NCBI GenBank assembly: GCA_003281225.1
Contig: QCCP01000003.1
Location: forward strand, 62,001 to 126,000
DNA length: 64,000 nt
Direction: 5' to 3'
Origin: Prochlorococcus sp. AG-347-L20
GTDB lineage: Bacteria > Cyanobacteriota > Cyanobacteriia > PCC-6307 > Cyanobiaceae
Position numbers and translations under genes: made by a program. Positions 40,956 through 49,875 of the stretch are shown in pieces. How positions within the stretch are numbered: position 1 is the first letter of the stretch; every line of letters begins with the position of its first letter. Under the pieces are notes generated by a model that saw only the letters and a list, made by a program, of their open reading frames with translations, did no database searches and had not been told where the DNA came from.

Positions 40956-42368
40956 TTAGTAAATTTTGCTGAGTAAGTGGTCTTTATCAAAACAAGAATC
41001 TAGTTTATTTTTAAAGTCAATCAAGGCTTCTGTAGATCTTTCTTGATAAGCTTTGTACCTTAATCTTTTGTCTTTAATTCTTTTAGTTAGTTCTGGAACT
41101 AAACCAAATGAAGCAGGCATTGGTTGGAATTTATTCTTTTTCTGATTAGATAATATTTGATTTTTGTTACTGATAAAATTTATTAGAGAACCAATCATTG
41201 ATTCATCAGGAAAAATTACTGGTTTTTTACCCTTAGCTAATAAGGATGCATTTATTCCTGCAAGCAAGCCTCCTGCAGCTGCCGCTGCATAACCTTCCGT
41301 CCCCGTTATCTGACCCGCAGCAAAAAGGTTTTCTCTTTTCATAAATTGCAATGTCGGTAAAAGTAATTTTGGAGATTCTAAAAAAGTATTTCTATGCATT
41401 ACTCCAAAACGTACAAACTCAGCCTTTTCTAAACCAGGAATCATCCTAAATATTCTTTTTTGCTCAGACCATTTGAGGTTAGTTTGAAAACCTACCATAT
41501 TTAGTAATTTCCCTTCTAAATCTTCTTTCCTTAATTGGACAACTGCATGAGGTCGCTTTTTTAATCTATTTTCCCTATCAAATAAATCTCCCCATTTTGG
41601 ATTCCACAAACCAATAGATTTCAATGGTCCATATCTCATTGTGTCAACACCTCTTCTAGCAATTTCTTCAATTGGTAAGCAAGCTTCAAAGAAATTAGCT
41701 GATTCTTTCTCAAAGTCTTTTAAATTAGCTTGTTCTCCTTCTATAAGTTCATTCCTGAAATGTATGTAATCATTTTCACTCATAGGACAATTTAGATATG
41801 CCGGATCACCTTTGTCGTACCTACTAGCTTTAAAAACAATTTCTTGATCAATAGTATCTCCATAAATAATAGGACTAGCGGCATCAAAAAAATGACAAGC
41901 ATCGATACCTGTAAAAGCTCGAATTTTATAAGACAATTCATCAGCAGTTAATGGACCAGTTGCGAGGATCGTTATATTTTCTTTGCTTGGGAGATCTAAT
42001 TGTTCAAATCTCTTAATTTCAATTAAAGGATGATTAGATAAAGCATCAGTTAAAGCGATACTAAATTTAGATCTATCAACAGCCAAAGCACCGCCTGCTG
42101 GCACAGCAAATTTATCGGCTGTTTGAACTACCAATGATTTAAAAATCCTAAGTTCTTTTTGTAATAAACCTGCAGCTCTATCAGGACTTAAAGCTCCAAA
42201 ACTGTTGCTACAAACCAATTCTCCAAATTCACCAGTATGATGAGCTGGTGTTGATTTGATAGGCCTCATTTCAACTAGTTTGACTGGTACACCAGAATTT
42301 GCTATTTGCCAAGCAGCTTCTGATCCTGCAAGACCAGCACCAATAACTATTACTTCTTTATCTAACAA
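40956..42368 (-). CDS. trmFO: folate-dependent tRNA (uracil-5-)-methyltransferase
   Basis: TrmFO uses methylenetetrahydrofolate and FAD to form m5U54 in tRNA. The 470 residues open with [18 protein letters not shown] and [20 protein letters not shown], and contain [18 protein letters not shown] with the conserved cysteine and [17 protein letters not shown] near the end. It starts 6 bases after the psbY stop on the same strand, so the two probably share a transcript. Confidence 0.95.
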   Translation of the reverse strand: MLDKEVIVIGAGLAGSEAAWQIANSGVPVKLVEMRPIKSTPAHHTGEFGELVCSNSFGALSPDRAAGLLQKELRIFKSLVVQTADKFAVPAGGALAVDRSKFSIALTDALSNHPLIEIKRFEQLDLPSKENITILATGPLTADELSYKIRAFTGIDACHFFDAASPIIYGDTIDQEIVFKASRYDKGDPAYLNCPMSENDYIHFRNELIEGEQANLKDFEKESANFFEACLPIEEIARRGVDTMRYGPLKSIGLWNPKWGDLFDRENRLKKRPHAVVQLRKEDLEGKLLNMVGFQTNLKWSEQKRIFRMIPGLEKAEFVRFGVMHRNTFLESPKLLLPTLQFMKRENLFAAGQITGTEGYAAAAAGGLLAGINASLLAKGKKPVIFPDESMIGSLINFISNKNQILSNQKKNKFQPMPASFGLVPELTKRIKDKRLRYKAYQERSTEALIDFKNKLDSCFDKDHLLSKIY

Positions 42369-42374
42369 ATTAGA

Positions 42375-42491
42375 TTAATCCTTACCCAAGAAGTCCCTAT
42401 TGAATTGCTCTCTTGCTGGTTTTTGTATATTGAATATAACCCAAGCCAAAGCTGCAATAATGGGGGCAAAAACTACGATAGTTCTAAGCAT
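42375..42491 (-). CDS. psbY: photosystem II protein Y
   Basis: Read from the bases: a 38-residue peptide starting [20 protein letters not shown] and ending NRDFLGKD. One membrane helix spans about residues 4-20. Size, the single helix and the sequence match PsbY, a peripheral small subunit of photosystem II near cytochrome b559. It stands just upstream of trmFO on the same strand. Confidence 0.9.
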
Positions 42492-42668
42492 TTTAGAAAT
42501 TTTATTAATAATTAGATTATTTTAACTTTTAACTGTAAATTTAGAGAGAAATTTTAATTTTTTATTTCATAAGTTAAGAATTGTTTTTCAATTGTTCAAC
42601 TTGAGATAAAAAGTTGTTTTTTTTACCTTAAAAAGGGATAATTCCATATGTACTCAATTTTACAAAAT

Positions 42669-42740
42669 GGGTCGCTAGCTCAGCGGTAGAGCATCCGGCT
42701 TTTAACCGGCTGGTCCTGAGTTCGAATCTCAGGCGACCCA
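42669..42740 (+). tRNA. trnK: tRNA-Lys (anticodon TTT)
   Basis: A 72-base cloverleaf: acceptor arm GGGTCGC pairs with GCGACCC, D arm GCTC/GAGC, anticodon loop CTTTTAA with anticodon TTT, T arm CTGAG TTCGAAT CTCAG, discriminator A. CCA is not encoded. The outermost anticodon-stem position is a T-C mismatch; all other stems pair. Confidence 0.96.
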
Positions 42741-43174
42741 CATTTTTATTGAGTTCATCTTCTTAATAGAGAAAGACAATAGATACCAAATTTAAAATTT
42801 TACCTTTTTTAATCATGTTGCTTTAGATTATTTAGGTACTGGTGAGTTTTATACAGGCAAATTCCTCCTATACAAATCTAGGATTATTTATCTTGATGGT
42901 TAATATATAAAAAAAGTTTTAAATCTCATTAAGCTAAAAGAATACTATTCAATTTTATTTAAAACCTTTTTTTACTTGTTATGAATTTCCTTAGATTTCT
43001 TCTTCCAAGGCTTACCGGAGAAAAAATAATATTTTTAACGCATTTATGTAACAGTACTGTATAAAAAAGGAAAAATTACAACCTAATAATGAAATCTCGC
43101 AAAAAAACTAATAATTACTTTACAAAGCTTCATAATTCCTGTTACAATAGTTTATATAAATTACTTTTTTAATC
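42741..43174. other. 434-base intergenic region between tRNA-Lys and hli
   Basis: AT-rich sequence without a convincing gene. Two 27-codon open frames on the plus strand (starting at 42991 and 43089) lack ribosome sites and family resemblance. The last 40 bases, with TTACAA and TATATAAAT-type elements, probably hold the hli promoter. Confidence 0.5.
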
Positions 43175-43282
43175 ATGACACCTGAAGCAGAACGTTTTAA
43201 CGGTTGGGCAGCAATGTTAGGTTTCGTTGCAGCAGTTGGCGCGTATGTTACAACTGGACAAATCATCCCTGGCTGGTTTTAA
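43175..43282 (+). CDS. hli: high-light-inducible protein, 35 aa
   Basis: Read from the bases: starts MTPEAERFNGWAAMLGFVAA and ends GQIIPGWF. The segment ERFNGWAAMLGF is the chlorophyll-binding ExxNGxxAMxGF motif of the single-helix Hli/Scp family, which protects photosystems during light and nutrient stress. It is at the short end for the family, with almost no amino-terminal extension. Prochlorococcus carries many hli genes, often in accessory regions like this one. Confidence 0.93.
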   Translation: MTPEAERFNGWAAMLGFVAAVGAYVTTGQIIPGWF

Positions 43283-43306
43283 ATTCTATTCTTAAAGAAT
43301 TTAAAA
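43277..43306 (+). terminator. AT-only hairpin at the end of hli, possible terminator
   Basis: TTTTAAATTC and GAATTTAAAA form a perfect 10-bp stem around a 10-base loop, overlapping the hli stop codon and followed by a T-rich stretch. The stem is almost entirely A-T pairs, so termination strength is uncertain. Confidence 0.4.
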
Positions 43307-43613
43307 TTTATTTATTAGCATCGATTATTTGATCACCTAATAGATATCTATCATATAATTTTCTTCAAATAATCTTGAAATTTGAGCTTTTGGCTAAAAT
43401 TTCAATTTATTTGAGGAATTTTTTATTGAATTGAAATTATTTAATCCTTAATTTAATACCCAAAGAATATTGAATAAAAATTTAAAGAACTACAGGAAGA
43501 GTTACAATAATAAGTGTTAGGGCAATAATAAATCAAACTTTATTTGGCTATATATTTCTAGAATTGTTTAAGGGAATTACCATTAAACTAATTTTTTATC
43601 TAAATTTACTATT
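43307..43613. other. 307-base intergenic region without visible genes
   Basis: AT-rich spacer between hli and the convergent small CxxC protein. I see no RNA gene, repeat or open frame with a plausible start here. Confidence 0.5.
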
Positions 43614-43742
43614 TCAAAGTTTCTTTTTATCTATATTATCCAAGCATGTAGAACACAATAGGTGACCTTTTTTTATCCAAAATGTTTTTGTTGATCTTTC
43701 TATATCCTTTCTACATATTAAACATTTAAAAATTGGAGACAT
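43614..43742 (-). CDS. small two-CxxC (zinc ribbon-like) protein, 42 aa
   Basis: Read from the bases: the peptide begins MSPIFKCLICRKDIE and continues to GHLLCSTCLDNIDKKKL. Two CxxC pairs 22 residues apart (KCLICRK and LCSTCLD) fit a zinc knuckle. The protein is basic and lacks a membrane segment. No family name is known to me; such tiny zinc proteins often bind nucleic acid or protein partners. It lies downstream of the porin gene cluster on the same strand, after a terminator. Confidence 0.65.
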   Translation of the reverse strand: MSPIFKCLICRKDIERSTKTFWIKKGHLLCSTCLDNIDKKKL

Positions 43743-43892
43743 TCAAATCGTCATTCAGAAAAAGAGTTTTCCTTCTGATTATATAAATAGAAGCTTACTC
43801 AAACTTATAATAATAAAAATTTATTTACAGAGCATTTTTATTAAAATCTTTTTAATTTTAAATAGTAAAACATTAATTTTAGAAATTTTCTT

Positions 43893-43922
43893 AAAAAAAG
43901 ACCTGCTGTTAAGCAGGTCTTT
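43893..43922 (-). terminator. Rho-independent terminator of the first porin gene
   Basis: AAAGACCTGC and GCAGGTCTTT pair around a 6-base loop; on the minus strand the stem is followed by a run of U. It lies 30 bases past the porin stop and is identical to the terminator at 47090-47119. Confidence 0.9.
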
Positions 43923-44845
43923 CTTTGTGTGTAGTTTTTTCTATCTAAGTTCTTAGAAAGAGAATGAAGTTTTAACAGCTACTCCTGTTTGATCATCTGC
44001 ACCATCAACCTCTTTGATAAAGATACCTGGTGTGATAGTCATGCCATCATTTAATGCATAAGAGTAAGACGCTTCATATACAAGAGTCTCAGTCTCACTG
44101 TCAGCAAATAGTCCAGTAGTTGCAGCAGCAATGTTTGCTGATCCAGGGCCAACTTCTGGGAAGCTTAGACCAACAAAGTATCCAGATTTTTCAGTAGTTC
44201 CATCATCTGAAGTTTCGAAACCAGCACTTAGGCTTGCTAAATCAAAAGTGTAGTAACCGTTAAGACCCCAGTATGTTGTATCAGTAGCTGTTCCGCCATC
44301 ATCAGATACGTATGCAACAGCTACTCCGTAACTGTCTGCTGAATAAGCAGCATTAAGACCGAATGCATCAGCTTCATCACCTAAGATTTCTTTATTTCCA
44401 GATGTTACTCCACCAGCTAGTGAGAATCCAGAATCAAAAGCATAACTCATGGCTGCTGTAACACCTTTACCACCTGCACCCATAGAGTTACCAGTACCAC
44501 AGTCGTCTGGTGTTAAATCAGTGAATGCACTATAAGTACAAGCTCCTGTAAAAGCAGTACTTAAATCTGTTGAATCACCAACTACCATTGATGCTCCACC
44601 AACAGGGAATGAATAAGTAACACCATCAACGTTTAGTTTAGTGCCAGAGTCGAAACCCATTACGTCAGCTGACATTGTAGATGGAGTAGCACTACCACTA
44701 TCAATTGCAATATCAAGTGAATCTTCACCTGTGAAACTTGTTGATAAACCAATGTTGAATTGGAAATCTAAACTTGTTGTTTCGCTAGATGCACCGTCAA
44801 TAGCACCTAGAACAGAGTCAACGCTGAATGATGCAGTAGTTGTTT
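43893..44845. repeat. 953-bp perfect direct repeat, copy 1
   Basis: Compared line by line, this stretch is identical to 47090-48042. It spans the terminator, the 3' untranslated bases and roughly the last 298 codons of the porin gene. Identity stops abruptly at both ends: in a poly-A run at the left and just after the codons for the TTTASFSV segment at the right. Confidence 0.95.
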
Positions 44846-45071
44846 GTGAGAAGCCACCATCAGGGCTACCACTATCAACTAAACCTTCTCCACCAGCAAG
44901 TAAAGAGTTATTCTTTGGTTCATCATTTACAAATGCATTAGCAAGGTCAAGATGCTCTAGATTAGAGTATTTTGAGATATCGTTTAAGTTTGCCTCGCCA
45001 GCAAAGGCAGAAAATGGAGCAAGTAGACCAATAGTTGCTGGTGCTACTAACAAGCTTTTAAAAAGCTTCAT
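43953..45071 (-). CDS. Som-type outer-membrane porin, copy 1
   Basis: A 372-residue porin: signal peptide MKLFKSLLVAPATIGLLAPF with cleavage after AFA, an amino-terminal region of about 60 residues, then a long Gly/Ser/Asp/Thr-rich run of amphipathic strands ending in VAVKTSFSF, with the terminal phenylalanine of outer-membrane barrels. The amino-terminal part (EANLNDISKYSNLEHLDLAN and a glycine-rich linker) differs from that of the second copy. From FSQTTTASFSVDS to the end only the Q/E difference separates the two. Two Cys in GACTYSAFTDLTPDDCG may form a loop disulfide. It likely admits small nutrients. Confidence 0.88.
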   Translation of the reverse strand: MKLFKSLLVAPATIGLLAPFSAFAGEANLNDISKYSNLEHLDLANAFVNDEPKNNSLLAGGEGLVDSGSPDGGFSQTTTASFSVDSVLGAIDGASSETTSLDFQFNIGLSTSFTGEDSLDIAIDSGSATPSTMSADVMGFDSGTKLNVDGVTYSFPVGGASMVVGDSTDLSTAFTGACTYSAFTDLTPDDCGTGNSMGAGGKGVTAAMSYAFDSGFSLAGGVTSGNKEILGDEADAFGLNAAYSADSYGVAVAYVSDDGGTATDTTYWGLNGYYTFDLASLSAGFETSDDGTTEKSGYFVGLSFPEVGPGSANIAAATTGLFADSETETLVYEASYSYALNDGMTITPGIFIKEVDGADDQTGVAVKTSFSF

Positions 45072-45178
45072 AAAAATTCCTCACACAATTAAGGTATCTT
45101 AAAAGTAATATATATGCCTAAAATTAACAACCACCAGTAGACAAAAATCGAGCTGGCTATTATAAAAAATACTCTGCT

Positions 45179-47065
45179 TTATGAAATCTTATCTCTTAGG
45201 ATTTTATTTGTTTGAATAATTTCAATTGCAGGTTCTAAAAGTTCCTTATACTCTTTCCAAATCCCAATAGAAGAAGAATAAAATTTCTTTCTTATTTGAG
45301 CGCTACTTGCAGTGTGGACATTTCTTTTGTTTTGATGAGGTGAAAGATATTTTTCGTCCCAATCCCAATCAAGCCAATTTATTATCCCTGGGATAATATT
45401 ATGAGGATTTTCAATTAAATCCTCATAGTGATAATCATAAATATTTTCACCATATTTAATTTTATATTCCTCCATAGTTTCAAAATAGTGCACATATAAA
45501 CTAGAAATATCAGTCAAAGAAAAAGAGAAAGACTGTTTTAAGAAGTTTGCTCTATATATGGATAAAATGTTATCAAGAGGGTTTCTTATGCAATTTATTA
45601 TTTTTGCTTTAGGGAAAAAATTAGAAACAACAGCACAGTACATATAATTAAATAGACTTTTGTCGGTGTAAAGGATAGATGATGGAAATTGATTTATAAC
45701 TTTTTTTTCGTATAAGTCATAAACATCCTCAAAATCTTTAGCTTCTTTGATGGATTCCTCTAAAAAGTTAACCTCACCCATATCAGTTACTTCGGGATTT
45801 AAACTCAATATGTTTTCAAGTAAAGTACTTCCTGACCTTGGCATTCCAACAATAAATATATAGTTAGAAGAATCCTCTAAATATTTATTTTTTGAATTTT
45901 TGATTTTTAGTGATCTGTAATATTCAGTATGTTTTATTTTCAGACTTAAGTCAGATTTTTTATACTTCATGCTTTCATCATTGGCAATCTTAAGATATTT
46001 TGCACTTTCATTAAATTTTCCTTCTTTATGTAGCAAATTTGAGATTGCAAAAGCTGCGTAGATTTTTGAGTTTGGATTTAGCTTCTCTAGTTTTGTATTT
46101 AATAAAAAATTTAATTCATTTTTATGATTCTTAAAATCATAAATCGCAGATAATTCATAAAAACTATTAAAGTCAAATTTATTTCTCGAAATAATAAATA
46201 AATTAGTCTCAATAGCAAGTTTAAGCTGTCCTGAATTTCTGTAGAAAGTTGCTAAATTCTTATAAAAAGGCATGAAATTAGGAGATACATTTATTCCCTT
46301 TTTTAATATTTTTATACTTTTACTTAATTGATTCTCATGGTTATAAAGAATACTCAGATTTAAATACGCCAATTCCAATCCTTGATATTTTATGATTAAA
46401 TTTAAAAGGATTTTTTCTGCTTCTTCAAACTTCCTTTTTTTTAAGAATGCATCGGCTAGGAGAATATTTATTCTTATTTCTTTGTTATTATCTTTTTTAA
46501 TTCTATTTTTACTATTTAGATCCTCTAATATAAATAAAGCTTCATCAATATTGGATTTGTTGATATAAATCTCAGACTTTAACAGTTTATAAATATCATT
46601 ATTTATCGATAATTTAATTGCTTTATCTATATAAACTAATGCATAATCAAAGTTTCTCAAGGCAAAATACAAAAGAGATAAATTATAAAATAAATCTCCA
46701 TGATTTGGATCAATTTTTATTGCCTTTAGTAGGACTCTTTCTGCATCTTTGAATTTATTCTCAATTTTTAATATTTCGGCAAATAAAATATAAGGATTAA
46801 TAGATGATGGAAATTTATTAATTAAATTAAGAAATACTTTTTTTGCTAAGTTAAAATTTTTTAAATCTCTACAAAATAACCCATAAGCGTAGAGTAAATC
46901 AAAAGAATCATTATTCGATTTTAATAACACTTGAAATATCTGATTTGCTTCTAAATAATTTCCTGCTTTTTGTTTTATTTTTGCTTCTTCAATTTTTTTT
47001 AATAAATCAATTTTTTTCAATTTATTTAATTTATGTTTATTATAGTTAATTAAAGTATGAAACAA
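45179..47065 (-). CDS. TPR-repeat protein with carboxyl-terminal sulfotransferase domain
   Basis: At 628 residues, roughly the first 380 are helical tetratricopeptide repeats (for example AEILKIENKFKDAERVLLKA and DPNHGDLFYNLSLLYFALRN). The rest is a sulfotransferase domain with the 5'-phosphosulfate loop YIFIVGMPRSGSTLLENIL and the 3'-phosphate strand INCIRNPLDNILSIYR. Such TPR-sulfotransferases probably modify surface polysaccharide or protein. Only about 25 bases separate its start from the terminator of the porin gene upstream, so it either relies on read-through or has a promoter inside the porin 3' end. It is flanked by the two 953-bp repeats. Confidence 0.88.
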   Translation of the reverse strand: MFHTLINYNKHKLNKLKKIDLLKKIEEAKIKQKAGNYLEANQIFQVLLKSNNDSFDLLYAYGLFCRDLKNFNLAKKVFLNLINKFPSSINPYILFAEILKIENKFKDAERVLLKAIKIDPNHGDLFYNLSLLYFALRNFDYALVYIDKAIKLSINNDIYKLLKSEIYINKSNIDEALFILEDLNSKNRIKKDNNKEIRINILLADAFLKKRKFEEAEKILLNLIIKYQGLELAYLNLSILYNHENQLSKSIKILKKGINVSPNFMPFYKNLATFYRNSGQLKLAIETNLFIISRNKFDFNSFYELSAIYDFKNHKNELNFLLNTKLEKLNPNSKIYAAFAISNLLHKEGKFNESAKYLKIANDESMKYKKSDLSLKIKHTEYYRSLKIKNSKNKYLEDSSNYIFIVGMPRSGSTLLENILSLNPEVTDMGEVNFLEESIKEAKDFEDVYDLYEKKVINQFPSSILYTDKSLFNYMYCAVVSNFFPKAKIINCIRNPLDNILSIYRANFLKQSFSFSLTDISSLYVHYFETMEEYKIKYGENIYDYHYEDLIENPHNIIPGIINWLDWDWDEKYLSPHQNKRNVHTASSAQIRKKFYSSSIGIWKEYKELLEPAIEIIQTNKILRDKIS

Positions 47066-47089
47066 AAAAATTCATTAACTTGAGAATTA

Positions 47090-47119
47090 AAAAAAAGACC
47101 TGCTGTTAAGCAGGTCTTT
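47090..47119 (-). terminator. Rho-independent terminator of the second porin gene
   Basis: Same 10-bp GC-containing stem and U run as at 43893-43922. It separates the porin from the TPR-sulfotransferase gene on the same strand. Confidence 0.88.
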
Positions 47120-48042
47120 CTTTGTGTGTAGTTTTTTCTATCTAAGTTCTTAGAAAGAGAATGAAGTTTTAACAGCTACTCCTGTTTGATCATCTGCACC
47201 ATCAACCTCTTTGATAAAGATACCTGGTGTGATAGTCATGCCATCATTTAATGCATAAGAGTAAGACGCTTCATATACAAGAGTCTCAGTCTCACTGTCA
47301 GCAAATAGTCCAGTAGTTGCAGCAGCAATGTTTGCTGATCCAGGGCCAACTTCTGGGAAGCTTAGACCAACAAAGTATCCAGATTTTTCAGTAGTTCCAT
47401 CATCTGAAGTTTCGAAACCAGCACTTAGGCTTGCTAAATCAAAAGTGTAGTAACCGTTAAGACCCCAGTATGTTGTATCAGTAGCTGTTCCGCCATCATC
47501 AGATACGTATGCAACAGCTACTCCGTAACTGTCTGCTGAATAAGCAGCATTAAGACCGAATGCATCAGCTTCATCACCTAAGATTTCTTTATTTCCAGAT
47601 GTTACTCCACCAGCTAGTGAGAATCCAGAATCAAAAGCATAACTCATGGCTGCTGTAACACCTTTACCACCTGCACCCATAGAGTTACCAGTACCACAGT
47701 CGTCTGGTGTTAAATCAGTGAATGCACTATAAGTACAAGCTCCTGTAAAAGCAGTACTTAAATCTGTTGAATCACCAACTACCATTGATGCTCCACCAAC
47801 AGGGAATGAATAAGTAACACCATCAACGTTTAGTTTAGTGCCAGAGTCGAAACCCATTACGTCAGCTGACATTGTAGATGGAGTAGCACTACCACTATCA
47901 ATTGCAATATCAAGTGAATCTTCACCTGTGAAACTTGTTGATAAACCAATGTTGAATTGGAAATCTAAACTTGTTGTTTCGCTAGATGCACCGTCAATAG
48001 CACCTAGAACAGAGTCAACGCTGAATGATGCAGTAGTTGTTT
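47090..48042. repeat. 953-bp perfect direct repeat, copy 2
   Basis: Identical to 43893-44845, in the same orientation and offset by 3,197 bases. Its edges fall inside an 8-base A run and at the junction between the variable amino-terminal part and the barrel of the porin. Confidence 0.95.
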
Positions 48043-48226
48043 CTGAGAAACTACCAGCTTCAAAATTGTTTAATCTAGCTTCTAGACCGTCTACACGGCT
48101 GTTAGTTACTGCAATTTCTTCTGCAGCGTTGAAGTCATTAATAGTGACTTCGTTCGCAGTTGCTGCCATAGGCGCAAGTAGGCCTAATGATGCAGGAGCT
48201 ACGAGCAAGCTCTTGAAAAGCTTCAT
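47150..48226 (-). CDS. Som-type outer-membrane porin, copy 2
   Basis: The start is set at the ATG preceded by GAGGAA 6 bases upstream; an ATG ten codons earlier lacks a ribosome site. The 358-residue protein has signal peptide MKLFKSLLVAPASLGLLAPM and a mature head VTINDFNAAEEIAVTNSRVD followed by GLEARLNNFEAG, a short coiled coil of the type that links Som porins to the cell wall. The remaining barrel is identical to copy 1. Copy 1 lacks this coiled coil. The gene is followed by its own copy of the terminator. Confidence 0.9.
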   Translation of the reverse strand: MKLFKSLLVAPASLGLLAPMAATANEVTINDFNAAEEIAVTNSRVDGLEARLNNFEAGSFSETTTASFSVDSVLGAIDGASSETTSLDFQFNIGLSTSFTGEDSLDIAIDSGSATPSTMSADVMGFDSGTKLNVDGVTYSFPVGGASMVVGDSTDLSTAFTGACTYSAFTDLTPDDCGTGNSMGAGGKGVTAAMSYAFDSGFSLAGGVTSGNKEILGDEADAFGLNAAYSADSYGVAVAYVSDDGGTATDTTYWGLNGYYTFDLASLSAGFETSDDGTTEKSGYFVGLSFPEVGPGSANIAAATTGLFADSETETLVYEASYSYALNDGMTITPGIFIKEVDGADDQTGVAVKTSFSF

Positions 48227-48405
48227 AAATTTCCTCACACGAAATTTAAAGTACACCTCAAGATAGTGTATTTAGGCATACAAAATCAAGTATTAACGAA
48301 TACATTTTTGAATAATTTGTGCCACTTTCTTAAGTTATACAATCAGTCTCTCTCTAGTTAAATAATTTATTTGGTATTTTTTTATCTAAATAATTAATAT
48401 AAAAT

Positions 48406-48570
48406 TTATATTTTTTTTGAAATTTTGAAAGAAACTTTTTCTGTTTTGTATTTTTTCTTCCTTTTGTTATCAACTGCGTCTACATACCATCCAGAAGCTA
48501 ACCTAGTGTCAATTTCTTCGTAACTTTCTTTTTGATTCAATTTATTTAAGGATTTCTTTTTATAATCCAT
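48406..48570 (-). CDS. small basic protein, 54 aa, unknown function
   Basis: Read from the bases: begins MDYKKKSLNKLNQKESYEEI and includes DTRLASGWYVDAVDNKRKKK. Lysine-rich with no membrane segment. The G-W-Y-V-D core in a highly charged peptide suggests a real folded or binding segment rather than a random frame, but no family is recognised and no strong ribosome site is seen. It stands alone upstream of the porin genes. Confidence 0.45.
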   Translation of the reverse strand: MDYKKKSLNKLNQKESYEEIDTRLASGWYVDAVDNKRKKKYKTEKVSFKISKKI

Positions 48571-48798
48571 AAATTTTCTTAATTTTTTATTTAATTAAAA
48601 ATATAGCATTTAAATATATTTTGGGCAGTAAAAAAATTTGGTTAAAAGTATTAATTTAGGAATTTGAAAATTATTTCTTTTGGGATTTATTTTCCTGAAA
48701 TCTATAGAAAAAAGAAAAAAAACTTTTATTTCCCTCAACATAAAAAATTATTAGTTATATTTTTCTTTAAATTTAAAACCTGAGGAGCACAAGGTCAA

Positions 48799-48903
48799 AT
48801 GACTCACCTTAATCTTATAGTGAATTCTCTACCAAGAGATTTGTTAGAATTCGTTTTTTTTCTTGCAGTTGGTTTCACCGCAGGATCTGTAGGAATAATT
48901 TAA
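48799..48903 (+). CDS. single-helix membrane peptide, 34 aa
   Basis: Read from the bases: starts MTHLNLIVNSLPRDLLEFVF and ends FLAVGFTAGSVGII. It has a good ribosome site (AAGG six bases upstream, with GAGGAG before it). One membrane helix is predicted near residues 16-33. The size and layout are like those of small thylakoid subunits of photosystems, cytochrome b6f or NDH-1, but it matches none that I can name. Confidence 0.55.
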   Translation: MTHLNLIVNSLPRDLLEFVFFLAVGFTAGSVGII

Positions 48904-49023
48904 GTTAAACTAACTGAATTATTTGTCTTAATTTCAATTTTGAAACTCCGAAGTTTACAAAATCTAAAATTCTAAATATAAAGATTGAAAACTTCTCTTT
49001 AACGAAAATTATACTCCGTAATT

Positions 49024-49536
49024 TCAAATCGAAATAATTGAGTGAACCGGAAAATCTAATTTTGACCTGCCTTTCAATTCATTTAATTCAATAACTGTTA
49101 TTAATCCTATAATTTTCTTCCCTTGATCTAAAAGCATCCTCGAGACACAATTAACTGTTCCTCCGGTAGCTAACAAGTCATCTACGATTACAAAAGAATT
49201 GAATTTTTTCAGGGCATTACTTTGTATTGAAAGAGAATTTTTTCCATATTCCAAATCATATTCTCTTGTTAATATATGTCCTGGTAGCTTTCCAGGCTTT
49301 CGTGCAACAATCATGGGTTTAGATGATTCTAGAGCAACTGCAGAACCAAAAATAAATCCTCTCGCATCTATGGAAATTATTGCTTCAGCATTTTTTAAAA
49401 ATTGAGTTGAAGACATTTTCAAAATTAGGTCCTGAAAAATATCTGGATATTGAAGAATTTCAAGAACGTCTTTAAAATCAATACCTTTTTTTGGAAAATC
49501 CTTGTATGAGAGAATCAAATCTTCTAATTTTTTCAT
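49024..49536 (-). CDS. apt: adenine phosphoribosyltransferase
   Basis: Salvages adenine to AMP using PRPP. The protein starts MKKLEDLILSYKDFPKKGID and carries the PRPP-binding FVIVDDLLATGGTV and IISIDARGFIFGSAVA. The ATG is preferred over a TTG seven codons upstream because the conserved region begins at the ATG. The carboxyl end (FPVHSIISI) is normal. About 170 residues, typical for Apt. Confidence 0.93.
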   Translation of the reverse strand: MKKLEDLILSYKDFPKKGIDFKDVLEILQYPDIFQDLILKMSSTQFLKNAEAIISIDARGFIFGSAVALESSKPMIVARKPGKLPGHILTREYDLEYGKNSLSIQSNALKKFNSFVIVDDLLATGGTVNCVSRMLLDQGKKIIGLITVIELNELKGRSKLDFPVHSIISI

Positions 49537-49678
49537 ACTTCTAAGTCTCGAAAGCAATTCAGATTAATATCTTTGTGTAATTCAATTTATATTATAAATA
49601 TGTCGTAATTTAAAAAATTTCAATGCCAGCTTAAAAGTAATTTAATTTCTTAGTTTGGACAAACTAAGATCTTAGGAA

Positions 49679-49709
49679 CGGGGCATGACGCAGATTGGTA
49701 GCGCGGGTG
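49679..49709 (+). pseudogene. decayed 5' fragment of tRNA-Pro
   Basis: 31 bases align with the 5' half of tRNA-Pro at 53557 with three mismatches, stopping at the anticodon stem (GCGCGGGTG). The upstream bases AACTAAGATCTTA are also shared with the intact gene. The rest of the tRNA is missing: the bases TTCCTGTC follow at once and a lone GGTTCGAAT occurs about 80 bases on. It is the most diverged copy in the window. Bases 49558-49875 otherwise hold no gene. Confidence 0.8.
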
Positions 49710-49875
49710 AGTTCCTGTCAAATTTTTTTAAAGTTTATTTTGTTTATAACTTTAAAATTCAAATGAAATAATTCATAGCTCAAAAATGGTTCGAATTCTT
49801 TATAAATATGTAGTTATGTCTACAAAAGCTAGACTTTTTTGAAAATTAGAAGAATAATAAAAAAAATTTTAAATA

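Noticed and set aside
42991-43172. Two 27-codon frames upstream of hli
   Set aside because: No ribosome site, no recognisable feature, and the second overlaps the probable hli promoter.
43893-48042. Insertion sequence or transposon explaining the 953-bp repeat
   Set aside because: No transposase, no inverted terminal repeats and no target duplication. The block is porin coding sequence plus terminator, so gene conversion or duplication fits better.
44641-48266. Plus-strand frames opposite the two porin genes
   Set aside because: Shadow frames created by the porin codon pattern; identical in the repeated block and with no independent signals.
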